A stretch of DNA of 64,000 nucleotides, taken from the NCBI GenBank assembly GCA_963920525.1, contig OY986435.1:223870399-223934398 (forward strand). Direction: 5' to 3'. The translations under genes were made by a program, and so were the position numbers. The stretch comes from Dichetophora obliterata. Lineage: Eukaryota; Arthropoda; Insecta; Diptera; Sciomyzidae. Under the pieces are notes generated by a model. The model was not told the origin of the DNA, ran no database searches, and saw only the letters and a list, made by a program, of their open reading frames with translations. This document shows positions 10,665-22,089 of this stretch, piece after piece (positions within the stretch are counted from its first letter, which is position 1; every line of letters begins with the position of its first letter).

Positions 10665-11300
10665 ATACTTAGTCGCGTTTCCTTTATTGGCAATGACTGC
10701 TATACAACGCGATTACATTGAGTCCACTAGTTTCTGACATCTTTCAGAGATCGCCTTTCAGGAACGTTTAATCGCAACTCATAAGTCAGCATCTTGGGCC
10801 ACTCTGCCACTCCTTTCATAACGTCAGCCAAAAAATTTTCAATTATGTTCAAATCTGTTGACTGCGGGGGCCATTCCATCACATTGACGTTATTGTCTTG
10901 AAACCACTTTTTGGTTTTTTTGCTAGTATGCTTGGGATCGCTGTCTTGTTGCAGTGTGCAAATAATCGATATTTCATCACCAGCAAACAGCAGCATCACA
11001 TCCTGCATGATAGTCACATAGACGTTCTGATCCATTAAATCAATGGATTGGACTAACGCTGTAGTATGAAAAACGAGCTCACACTATAACACTAGTAAGG
11101 CCGTGTTTTACAGCTTTTGTTGTAAAATTTGGCCAGTACTGTGTTACATATGAGCGAGATCCTCTGCCATCAATCAAAACAATTGTACTTTTAACTGTCC
11201 ACAAGATATTCCTTCATTTCTCTAGTGGCTACTTCAAGTGACTTTACGCAAACTGCTTTCTTTTTGCAACATGTTTTGCAGTTAGAAGAGGAACTTTGCT
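10665..11300 (-). pseudogene. Tc1-like transposase pseudogene
   Basis: On the - strand the catalytic core survives: LQQDSDPKHTSKKTKKWF (second Asp), then EWPPQSTDLNIIENF, giving the DD34E spacing with Glu retained. Upstream, in broken frames, are WPNFTTKAVKHG and SVIV followed by a stop where Trp is expected, then RFSYYSV. The C-terminal CQKLVDSM...AVIANKGNATKY is in another frame, so at least one frameshift lies near 10740. The first catalytic Asp region is degraded (VKSTIVLIDGRG). No clear terminal repeats or TA pair were found. Family assignment is good; element limits are unknown. Confidence 0.85.
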
Positions 11301-11309
11301 GGGACTTCA

Positions 11310-11904
11310 AAATGCCGAAATTGTTGTCTCTTTAGCGTCGGCGAATAAATTCTACACTAGGTCTTTAATTTAGCTGCATTTCGAGCTGGGTTGCTGGTAT
11401 TAAGTGTGGTTTTGGGCAAACAATTTTTTGGAATTGTTTTTTTTTATTGATTATTGTTGTAAAACTATTGAAGGAAATGTAAAAAAAATGTCAAATCAAT
11501 CCAACCTATAATACAGATTCTACAGCGCTTCAAACCCGGTGCACCAGAATAACTTTTACTAAGTGTGGTAACTTTAAAAGCGTTTTTCTCGAAACATACT
11601 TTTTTAAACTACTGCAAAAGAATTAATCGCATTATTTACCAAAATTAGCGTCTTTATAAAATTTGTATAGTTTTACACGAAACAATATGGTCAAACACAT
11701 ATTGGTTTTTGTTTACATGCTACATAGTTTTCTTAATTTTTTATATTTCCATTCCATTTTGGTAAATGATGTGTATTCAAAGGTATTTTCTCGAGGGTAC
11801 TTTCGAATACATTTTGATTTTTTTTTGATCTGGAGCCGAGCTATGATGCGGCCCGATTTTCCCCTTATTTTAAGCACACACCAACTTCAGCGCCATCTTT
11901 ATGT
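11310..11904. other. AT-rich spacer, no gene seen
   Basis: It lies between the Tc1 remnant and the hAT element C. No protein or RNA feature is supported. The 81-residue open frame at 11663 has no recognisable features. Confidence 0.35.
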
Positions 11905-12119
11905 ATAAATACTAGTGTCCGACCAAATATTCGGATTCGGTATTCGGCATATTCGACCGATTTTTTAACCTTCGGCTTCGGCCCTAAATATCCGAATATT
12001 TGCCGAATGTTTTTGCTTTTTTGTAATGTAAACAATTTTTTATATTTTTGTTTTTTGCATTTTTCAATAGCTATAACTGTGTAAAATATCATTCTAAAAG
12101 GTTAAATAGAAATTCGTAA

Positions 12120-12900
12120 TTTTTATAACCGAAAAAACTCCAAAAAAATGACCTAAAAAATGACAATAATTACCTAAAAACTGCAGAAAATTACATAAAA
12201 ACGCAAAAAATTACATAAAAAAATAAACAAAAAAAGAAAGCTTTTAAAATAGAACAAAGCTCTAAACATGTATTTTATATAATTTTTATACATAGCGTTA
12301 CAGTATATTACAAGGTACAATTTTTGAGTTATTAAAATAGAAGGAACGTCGATTGTCTGGCAAAATGTGTTTGTAAACAGAAAAAATTCTTTATGCACTG
12401 GCGAGAGGATCATATTTAAAAGTCAATATGTCATCTGATTTAAGTTCCTCTTCTAATTTCATACTGTTAAAATTATAACAGTATTTAAAATTTTAAATTT
12501 ATCCTGAGTCTTCATCATCAACACTTGTTTCATATTTTAACATATACTTTCGTCAGTTTCACCACGAGCAGCGCTTTTTTTTTAATCGAGTCTATAAACA
12601 AAGATACTCCTTTTTAGAGAGGTAATGTTTTTAATTGAAGGGACTCTATTGTTAAAAGAATATGTTTAAAAATTTTAATTTTTATATTTTTTATTACGTA
12701 ACAAACGAAAAAAATTATTTTAAAATTTGACTAAAATGACCTAGAACATAGAAAAAGCTCTAAAAAGAAAAAATGTCCAAAAATAACAAAATCGCTAAAA
12801 ATTATAAAAAAATGCCCTAAATCTCGTAAAAATTACCTGAAAACTAAAACATAAAAAACAATGAAAAATGATGATAAAAAGACCTAAAAACTTTTCATAT
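12120..12900. repeat. Degenerate short arrays of AAAATGACCTAAAAA-like units
   Basis: Two patches (12120-12240 and 12720-12900) contain many imperfect copies of ATTACCTAAAAA or ATGACCTAAAAA, spaced about 13-20 bases. They lie inside hAT element C. No coding role is seen. Confidence 0.5.
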
Positions 12901-13501
12901 TTTGAATTTAGGAAACGGAATAGGGAATAGGAATGAACGTTCTTAATAAGCAGGAGATGTCTAAGAAGCAGCAGAAAAAAATTACAGGTCATCGAAATCC
13001 TATCCCTGGTTATGAATCGATCACGTCAAAGCAGGAAGCGCACTATGTTTGAAACTTTAAAAGAGTTTTCTTTACAACTGTGTTTTCGGGCTTGCGACTT
13101 TCATAACTCAGTCAATTTTTAACGAATCTTTATGTTGTTTTTTAAAAATACGAGTTATTAAATTGTCAATGGATAAATTTCGTGTTGGAATTTTTATCAA
13201 CAAAAAGTAACGAAAATATTCAGTAAAAATTAAAAAAAAAATTATTCCATAATCACATTCATGCATAACAGGAAAATATTTTTATTTTTGTTTCAAATGA
13301 ATTTTGCGATCTGTGGGAAGGTCGCCAGTTCAGTTCGTGTTTAAAGTACTGATCTACGTTGCCCCGTGGCTTGCTGCAGTATATTCATTAAATAATTATT
13401 GGTTATAATCTGAAAATTTTATACAATCTTCTTTAAAGTATTGCAAATATACCTCAAAAGTTAGAGTACCTATATTATTTACTTTCTCCAAAAAAGATTA
13501 A

Positions 13502-15574
13502 CCCTCATCGGTCCCTCGAGAAATACATCTAATCGGTCCCATTGTATGCGCGTGCATACACATACATTTTTAATTGTGAAAAAGCTAAAAAAAATTAACA
13601 ACCATTTATGTTTTGTGATTTTTTATGTTAATTACATTGTTTACTATCATATTATTACATTTGAACTTCATAAAGGTAGATTTAGAATGAAATTAATTAG
13701 AATATTACATATATTAGAAAAAAGAATTGAATTTTTAACTTTTGTCAATTATTTGTACATTTTTCGCATAAATTGAAATTATGTTCAGCACAAATGAAAT
13801 TTCTACACTTTTCACTGCGTGTAGCAAAAAGATTTTTGTTATTTTTATATGTGCAGATGTAGCATCGGCCTCCTTTTGATGTACTTGGTAAATGGCGAAT
13901 CTCCCGAATTTTTTGAATAACACTGGAAGCATCATTACTTTGAGGTTGTTTTTTACGTTTAGTGATATGTTTTTCAACGAGATTCAATCCAAGCTCCTCG
14001 ATAAAAAGGCGACGACGAATATTATGGTTCGTTTTAGAATTTGTTCAATTCGGGAACAATGCAATGAACGTCACGAATGCATTCAACGCACTAACATCAA
14101 GCATGTTACAAAATACTGCCATTGGCCCCGATTGACTTTTCGTTTGCATGTGTACGTAGCCACCATTTGATCCATAGTATCAACTCTACTCTTGGTTTTG
14201 CTGTAGTCTTCAATGATGTTAGGTTTCTTCTTTTCACTATTCTCATTTATGCTGACAACATTGTGTTATGTACTGAGCAATGTCACAAATCGGTACCGGC
14301 GAGGAACATATGACAACATAACTGCTTGCAATTTATGTTTATATACAATTTCTGCATGATAAATTGGCTTTTGACGCAAGTCGAGTAGAACTGAAGGAAT
14401 TTCAGTCCTATTTTTCCTTATTGTTCCCAAAATAGTCATGCGATTCTTATGTAAATCTTTTGCCAATTCATACGAAGTGAAAAAGTTGTCACACGTTACA
14501 TTTCTGTCAGAAAGTCCTTCCACCAAATCAAGATTACGTTCAGAAGTGGCATTACGATTCCGACCAACATAAATTTGTGTGTTGTATATATACCAGCTTT
14601 TTGAGTCGCATAGCACCCAAATTTTTATGCCATATTTCCCCGGCTTGGATGGAATATACTGACGAAAGGGACATCGCCCACGATACAGAACTAACTGTTC
14701 ATCTACTGTAATGTTTTTTCCTGGTGTGTATACATCTTTCAAATTATGATTCCATTTATCGTATACATTTCGAATCGGTGCCAATTCGTCACGTACAGAA
14801 GCACTTTTAGATGCAGTGTTGGCCATACGTTGTTCGCGGTCATCAAATCGAATGCAACCATGGATACGCTTGAACATTTTCAAAGACATTGTTGCTCTAA
14901 ATATTGGCCGACCAGTTTCATCTTTCTACAGTTTAGTAACACATTCACCGTATGACTGATACACACCAGAAAGCAGCAACAATCCAAAGTATGCGTGCAG
15001 AGTGTCCAAATCAATGTTTTCCCAATCGTCTTTGTACTTTCACACACCATATAAATTCGTCATGTTCAAAATAATATTCTCAACCGGTTCAAGGAACAAG
15101 TGAAATGCAGACGAAACATCAACTATAGTAGCAGCTGCTAATGCTTTTGGACCTGAATTATAACAAAAATGAAACATATAATGAACATGAACCCAGAACA
15201 AAGAGGGTAGGTTTTTACCTGAAGTGTAATTTTCTGCACGTCGAAATGCATTTCTTCGATTTATTTCAAATGGTTGCGATGAATATTCAATTTTTTTATT
15301 TTTTGAAAAATATTTATTTTCAGGATTTGCATCAATTTCTTCTGCTAAATTTTCTTGGAAATTTTATGCGCGCACATGCACAGGGACCGATTCGTAACTA
15401 TAACTGCAGAGTCAAATACAGTAAGGGTACAAATTCAAAAACGGAGTTTTTTGGTTGTTCACGCAAAATAATTCTACTTTGCAAAATACAAGGTCATTTC
15501 GCTGAACCGTCTTTGTTTTATTCAAGGTTAAAGATCAAAATTGTATGTATGCGCATACAGGGGACCGACGAAGG
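13502..15574 (-). mobile_element. piggyBac-family element 1
   Basis: TTAA target duplications at 13498-13501 and 15575-15578 flank ends CCCTCATCGGTCCC and its inverse GGGACCGACGAAGG. Further GGTCCC motifs and TATGCGCRTGCATAC-like palindromes lie just inside. The length of 2073 bp fits a piggyBac. It is nested in hAT element C. Confidence 0.96.
13735..15370 (-). pseudogene. piggyBac transposase pseudogene 1
   Basis: Read on the - strand, an N-terminal piece (FQENLAEEIDANPENKYF...NAFRRAENYTSG) is joined across a likely 68-bp GT-AG intron (about 15152-15219) to PKALAAATIVDVSSAFHLFL. The longest open stretch, 14889-14266, covers the RNase-H-like core: VDEQLVLYRGRCPF (first Asp) and TCDNFFTSYELAKDL (second Asp). 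The third Asp, in VDTMDQ, lies after a frameshift near 14280. The Cys-rich C-terminal finger (CYICTYKN...CRNFICAEH...CEKC) is at 13987-13735. Stops near 15045 and 14930 and the frameshift make it non-functional. No start Met is seen. Confidence 0.93.
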
Positions 15575-15947
15575 TTAATGAAAATTGCATATTTTTCATC
15601 CTGTTTAACCAGACTAGACCTTTAATGATTGCCGTTTTTGTACTGAAATGAATAAATAACGAAAGCAAGGCCTAAATTTTATTATTTTTATTTCTTGAAA
15701 AGAATTTTGTTAGTATTCGGCTTCTGCCGATTATTTCTCTTTGGCCGTACATTCGGCTTGGGCAAAAAATCCACATTCGGTCGGACATTAATAAATACTT
15801 TTTGATAAAAAAAAAATTATTATTGCTAAAAAGATGATGTAAAATTAACATGCAAATGCAATTGTTTGTCTATATAATATACTTTTTTAGAAAACATCTT
15901 CTAAAATATGCCTTAATATCAATAGCTTTTGCCTAAAACCACCCTTA

Positions 15948-16109
15948 CAGATCGATTCTGTCGCGGTAACGTTAATCTTATTACCGACAAATATATGTAT
16001 AGTAAATGCTTTAAGTGCGCATTTAGCTCTCAGTGTAAACATAGCATAAGACTGGTAACGAATTTCGGTAACAAGATTTCTATTACTGGTAACGCTCAGA
16101 ATCGATCTG
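15948..16109. repeat. Small MITE (162 bp), CAGATCGATTCTG ends
   Basis: CAGATCGATTCTG at the left is mirrored by CAGAATCGATCTG at the right, with TTA on both sides (15945-15947 and 16110-16112). GGTAAC/GTTACC motifs recur inside. TTA could be a 3-bp duplication (Harbinger or CACTA type) or an extended TA. Confidence 0.8.
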
Positions 16110-16112
16110 TTA

Positions 16113-16735
16113 ATGGTTTCTTTTAACAGAGCCCAGTTAGACGCACAACTACTCTTGTTGTCATGCGTGCTTTCGACCGCGTGTTCCTTATTTCAGTTAG
16201 TGCACAGAGACATTCCGAATACTTTTTTATAACAGTCAATTAATCTTTAGGTTTATAGTAGGATTTACCCTTGGAAATAATTTTTTTTTTATTATAAAAT
16301 CCCATTTTTCAGGCGTGCAATGTTTTCCTCGCCCAATTTCTTTCTTAACAGCCTGTTGAAATATTGGCAAAATTAGGGAGAATATAACTACAATGTAACT
16401 TTATCCAAATCTATTAAAAATCTTATCTCTTTTTCACAAAATCTTAGGTTTAAATACAATTAATGTCTGCGATGCTATTATTTTGACTGAGCAAAAACGT
16501 GGCCATGTGACAAAAAACTAAAAAGAAAGCAAAAGTAACGTTTTTTTGTTGAACGCACTGATCGCAATCGACGAGAATATATGCCATACGTATTTATTTT
16601 CATTAGGAACGAAAAAAAAAAATTTTAGAAATATTTGGCAGATATTCATTGAGAAATAATAAAAAAATTTTGTAGCAGGGCCAAAATTGCCATAAAATCA
16701 GCTAGTGATGTTTTCCTTTTCATATGGAAAAAATG
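16113..16735. other. AT-rich stretch, no gene seen
   Basis: I find no coding region, RNA gene or bounded repeat here. Confidence 0.35.
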
Positions 16736-16739
16736 TTGG

Positions 16740-16870
16740 TGTTGTTGTTTCTTTGGAAAAAATTCGTTAGAGCAATTAATTGTTCTAACCTGACCTAAAA
16801 GCTCAATAAAATATTTTAAACTATCAAACAACTAGAATTTGTATTTAAATCATAGAAAATCAACATATTA
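16740..16870. repeat. R1 repeat, single arm (inverted relative to 6283)
   Basis: It has GTTGTTTCTTTGGAAAAAAT, AGAGCAATTAATTGTTCTAA and AACTATCAAACAACTAGAAT in the same order as the right arm at 9830-10015. Confidence 0.75.
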
Positions 16871-19345
16871 ATAAAAAAATATTCTAAAATATTAAAAAAA
16901 ATATTTTCTTTATTTCTGAATGAATATTCGAATATGAACGATTTTGACGAATTTTCATTTGAAAAAAATGAAAAAAAAAAATAATTTTTAATATTTTAGT
17001 AATTTTTTTTTTTGTAATAAATATTCGTCAAAATCGAGATCTCTAGTTTTATGCAATTGATTTGATCGTTATTTTTAAGCCAATCAGTTCAACATTCTCT
17101 ATAATTTTTAAATTTGGCCAAAAATTTAACCCCCTGTCCGTACCAGGGGTCAAGAGGAAAATACCGAGTTTTTGAAAATATTTCGTAAAATTTTAACTTT
17201 TTCACCAATAGTTGTATCCTTAAGTTTAGGACCTAAGCTTTGTGCCTGATAGAAGTAATTTTTTTCATATGCATATTAATTTTTGTTTCAGTTAACTTAG
17301 CATCAAAATATCTTCACACTTTTTGAAAACCAGCAATTTTCTTAAATTAAATTAAAAAACATTTCATGAAAATTTCAAGGTGGTATGCACTATATTATAG
17401 TTTTTCTTAGATTTAATCTTTAAGCCTTAGTCTATTTTTAAAATTCCAACGCTACTTGTCACTTAAAGATTTTTTACATACAGTTTAAGAAAAAAATTTG
17501 TTTGCTATGTCGCAACGTCATCATGAATCAAAAAAGCCAAAACTCAAAACTTACACAACAAACTCAACGTGCATAAATCACTTAAGTCCCACTTATGTAC
17601 AACCAAATTTGTAACCATAAAAAATTACTTTATTAGAAGATTTTAACAGAATGCAGATTAAGACATAACAATTTGTAAGATAACCAAAAAGCAAATGAAC
17701 CGAATTTCCAACAATGGCAACATTTACAGGTGAGTGAAAATTAGTGGCATCTATAATGAATTAAGCCATGCATTGATCAATTGAAGCATGTCGTAGTAGG
17801 TTAACCAGGTTAGTGGGGGAAACAAAAACACCAGGATTCACAGTTGGGCAGAAAGAGGCAATTTAAAATAATTTTAAAAATTGAGCTAAGCTAATTTAAT
17901 TTGAAAATTCGGCAAAACGAACGAATGCACAACGATGCGGTGCAAAGTGGCAACAACGTGACTTTTAATGTTTGTTGCTGTTGTTATTGGAACAACAACA
18001 GGTGACTTAGTTGTCAATTAAAATAAGTGCTACTAAGGGAGATACAGAGCAACACAAAAACGAAAACCAAAAAATTGAGGCAATCAGAAACATTGTAAAA
18101 GATTTTGCATAATTTTTGGTATAAAAACCTTGGGGCAGAAAAATCAGAAGCCATGCATTTTTCTTCGGTAACAACAACATATGGCGTAGGCGTTTGAACA
18201 GAAACTAGTTTGGAAAGTTTAAGCTACAATTGTTGTTGCTGTAGTTGTTGTTGCTGTTGTTTTTAATTTACAGTAGCTCAAAGCAAAACTCTTACAGCGA
18301 ACAAAAAATTATTAATTCCTCACTCCACAAACTGATGGAAAAATCACCACAGTAAATGTTGTGAAATTTCACGCCATTAATTGGTGATTATGAAAAAATT
18401 ATACACTATGCAGTGTGTTTTTTTAATGCAAAAGTTCATTTTTTTTAAATATGTATGGTTTTTCTATTTTTGACGCTATTTCAGCTTGTTGTCGCTCAGA
18501 GAGTCCTAAAAACGCACTAGCTACGATATTTTACGCTATTGGAGCGGGTGTTAAGGCTTGACCTAAAATAAAAACCTTTGCTTAAACGTCATATGATTCA
18601 AGGAGTTTATTTGAACAAGTGTCAAATTATATAAAACTTAGACAGTGGGTTAGTCACAGCTTAGTTACTCAAGACTACTAAAGATGGAAATGATAGCGCC
18701 TTCCGAAGTAGTTTGTCTAGTCTGATGTGTGATTGACTCTATACAGAGATGTTGTTGTTGTTTTTGTTGCCTTCTTTAAAACTTACCTGAGAGACTTTAC
18801 GCATTTCTAGCGTTTTCTCTATAAGCAAAGACGAGAGTGAAAGAGATAATTTCAGGAGACAGTAAAAACAGAGTTGGGTGTATATTAAAACATATCTTAA
18901 TATATCTTATAGCTTAATAGTTTTGGCAGTAATGCAGAGATATATCATATTTTGATTTTTTTTAATTATAACTCTCAAAAAAATTGGTACTTGAAATACC
19001 AAAACGCATACCAAAACGCAGACAATTGCATACAGAATTTTTTCTCAGTGAGTATCTTAAAGAAGAATTAGTATGATATTGACAATAAGTTTGCAATTAT
19101 TATTAAGAGTGTAGGCTTTGAATATAAATTTTATTTTAGACACCTTAATACTGCAAATTTATGAAAAAATAACGGTTTTATCACTAATTAAAAATAAAAA
19201 TAATATCAAACTGCACAAAAAATTAAATTTTTAGCTAAAATTTTTTTGATTTGTACTTTTACTAATAGATAATATAATTATTATTGAACAGATCTTGTAC
19301 CAAGCAAACAATTTTAAAAATCGATAGCTCGATACCTAGTTGACG
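16871..19345. other. AT-rich stretch without a recognisable gene
   Basis: There are scattered TTGTTGTTGCTGTTG tracts (near 17975 and 18230-18260). A TTGTTGCCTTCTTTAAAACT block near 18765 resembles the interior of element A. At 17129 TTAACCCCCTGTCC followed by CAGGGG resembles a piggyBac end without a partner. Nothing else is supported. Confidence 0.4.
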
Positions 19346-20104
19346 TATCGGTTTTGACGTAGAATTACGTATTACAGCGATGTTTGTATGGGGTTCATTT
19401 TTCAGGCACATTTTTTTTTTGGATTCGCCCGGAGGTATGAAATCTTCCAAAGATACGTATACCCGTTCTATACGCATGCACGATTTACATTCTAGATCCT
19501 GCCCGAATCAACCAGGACAGACAGAATGTACCTACGTACTAAAACATATCCCCTATTGGCAATTAGGATTTTCCACTAAGCACATTAATTGGCTTTTCAG
19601 CGGAATTTAAAAATCGAATATATATAAAACGCGTATTTAAATAAACTTGATTCTATATAAATAAGCAACATCGAATTAAATAATAGTAATTATCAATTTA
19701 AGGTACTCGAAAAACAATCCTGATTTCAAAAACAATCCAAAACACTAAACTCATTTTAACTGGTTTGCGGCCATTGTCCAACCCAAGGACCTACGTGGAA
19801 ATGAGATAAAGCTCATATCCGCCAAATCAAAACCCCAATTAGTTGGATATGCATTTGGGCCAACGCAGGCATAAACTTGTGTGGAAAAGAGATATGCTCT
19901 GGCACCCCAGTAGGCATTGGCAGCGCTGCTATCAGGCCTTCGTATGGATTTTAGAGTACTGCCGCACTCATATACAATTACACTTTTTATATGAAATGGG
20001 AAAATTTTTCAGGCCTTCCGCTCTCCTTGCTCAAAAGAGACTTGCCAGAAGCACTCTTTTGAGAAGTCAAGTTAGAAGGAAAAGCAATAAAAATATCATC
20101 TTCA

Positions 20105-20190
20105 AATAAAAACCGACTATCAATTTGAGATTTGAACCATGGACTTCTCAGTCGGCGGTCCGACATCTTACCTACTCGACTACTGTGGTT
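20105..20190 (-). repeat. tRNA-derived SINE-like fragment
   Basis: The - strand has a polymerase III A-box-like TAGTCGAGTAGG and, about 35 bases on, a B-box-like GGTTCAAATCT, with the SINE-style middle GTCGGACCGCCGACTGAGAA. It lacks a complete acceptor stem and cloverleaf, so it is not a tRNA gene. Confidence 0.55.
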
Positions 20191-20224
20191 GTTAAGAATC
20201 ACTTGCTTATTTTGCATGAATATA

Positions 20225-20600
20225 AATTAAAGTACGCTTTCGGGAGCCCGGGTTCGATACCCAACTCGGACAAAAAAAAATTTTTTTGTTGTTTTTTTAA
20301 AATCTAAATTTTTTTACAAACTGTTCTGTGCATTTAAAAATTTTTTTGGAATTTTTTTATAAATTTTCTTCATACAAAAATATAAGAAAAGACTTTGAGT
20401 TTTTCCATATAAATATTTTCATATAATATAATATGTGTTAGTTTTCGGGAGCCCGGGTTCGAGACCCAACTCGGACAAAAAAAATTTTTTTTGTTTTTTT
20501 TCAAATCTACATTTTTTTACAAACTGTTCTGTGTATTTAAAATTTTTTTGGAATTTTTTTGTAAATTTTTTCATATAAAATAAAATGAAAAGAATAAGGA
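20225..20600 (+). repeat. Tandem pair of B-box-containing units
   Basis: Two units begin TTTCGGGAGCCCGGGTTCGA (20239 and 20450) and continue CCCAACTCGGACAAAAAAA, followed by a T-rich tail with AAACTGTTCTGTG. The spacing is about 212 bp. GGTTCGA[TG]ACC matches the polymerase III B box. They read like 3' halves of tRNA-derived SINEs. Confidence 0.55.
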
Positions 20601-21814
20601 CCTTCAAAAGGTAGGCCTTACAGAAGTACTCATTAATGCAGTGATCATGGAAGGTGTATTGACGCCAACAATAGCAGTGCTAGCATGCCTTTTTTTGCGT
20701 AGTACTCGCTAAAATGCCCACTGGGACACCAATCCAGGTGATAGTGTGAGTTCAGTCTAATTTCAAATCAGGAAACCATGTGAGCACGTAAATCCCAATT
20801 CGATTAAAAATTAAAATATTGAATAATTAAAAAGTAAGTTTTAAAAACGATTCATATTTGATGGTGCTTACTTTATAGAACATAATATCGAGACAAAAAG
20901 GAGAAACAGAACAATCTCAATTACCAATATTACATTATTATAGAACTGCGTTCGGTATAATAGGATGAAGTTAAATTGATTTAATTATTTAAATCTAATA
21001 TAATTTTCCGTTTTAAGACGTCTACCGAATCAGAAAAATGAATCATGTTGAAGTTATCATTGAAATCACTGCACATACATCGTAAAGGTTCATGAAGAGC
21101 GTAATTAGAACTGCACTGACTCAACTTGAAAAACAGAAAATGTCTAGTTCCTCTCCTTGGGATGTTAAAATTTAGAGCTGAGATGAGATATTCCGAATTA
21201 ATCTCGCCACGAAGTAATTTATATAGAAACATGACATTAAGCATCATAAATCATTTTAGAAGTTTAGTTGACACTTTGGGGTATACCTACAGCCTTAAAT
21301 ATTCATCGCACTGTCAGTTAGAGTACGAATAAAACGAATATCTAACTTTGGTTTTGTCACTTCTTTAATAAAGTCACAAAACAGCAAAATCTAAGAAGAA
21401 AAATATTCTTATATTCGTATGAGAAATATACACATGCTGCTAATACTGTTGTTATTGTTGTTGTTCGTTGGGTTCGCAATCGTATTTGTTATTGTGCTGC
21501 TTTTGTTGTTGTCATTAATATACATATATGTAAATAGTTTAGCTTTCGTTTTTGTCGTTTGTTATTAGTTTTGTTTATTTTCAGCAAGATATATACAATA
21601 GAGAATACAGATACGTGTAGCTACAGAGCCAGTTTGTGTTACTACAACACAGGCTTGCGCATGCTTTGTGCTTTGAAAACTCTATTTATTTTTTAAATAC
21701 TATAAAAAATTCGAATTATTTATACCATGCATTAGATTTTTTCCATATTAAAAATATATTTTGTTAACTAAAATTTTAATTTTAAATAACTTTTAAAATT
21801 TACATATATGTATA

Positions 21815-22085
21815 TGGGCATTTCCACAGGAAAGTCTACCGTGACCGTGAATTTAATTGTAAGCTTTTTAGATTAAGTAAATTTGAAAAAGGCAACAAAA
21901 ACAAAAAATTTTTTTATAATAATATAATAATAATTATTATTATATAATAATTTTTATTGAGAAGATGAATTGATTTTAAATATTTTTGAAAAATACAAAT
22001 GAAAAAGACCAGTTTTTTTTCTCTATAGCTTTATAAAAAGGAATTTTACGTCCATACTTACGATACTATCGAAACTGTGTCTTTT
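21815..22085. repeat. Partial copy of element A
   Basis: The right part (ACGTCCATACTTACGATACT, then ATCGAAACTGTGTCTTT) matches the right end of the repeat at 16-641. The left arm is diverged or lost. Confidence 0.65.
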
Positions 22086-22089
22086 TGTT

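Larger units (their letters stand above)
11913..15790. mobile_element. hAT-type element C (TSD ATAAATAC) carrying a piggyBac
   Basis: Ends TAGTGTCCGACC and TAATGTCCGACC (inverse of the right end) match at 11 of 12 positions. The flanking octamers ATAAATAC at 11905-11912 and 15791-15798 are identical. Repeated ATTCGG motifs sit just inside both ends, a subterminal pattern common in hAT elements. After removing the nested piggyBac about 1.8 kb remains, with no transposase, so it is non-autonomous. Confidence 0.88.
19350..21560. repeat. Repeat family B, long copy
   Basis: The left end (TTGACGTAGAATTACGTATTAC, then TTTGTATGGGG) and the right part (TTTGGGGTATACCTAC ... ATTCGTATGAGAAAT ... AACAACA-type flank in reverse) match 10190-10555 in opposite orientation. 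The extra interior includes the tRNA-like SINE patch. No long open frame is convincing. Confidence 0.5.

Noticed and set aside
20105..20190. A functional tRNA gene on the - strand
   Set aside because: A and B boxes are present, but the acceptor stem and full cloverleaf are not, so a SINE origin fits better.
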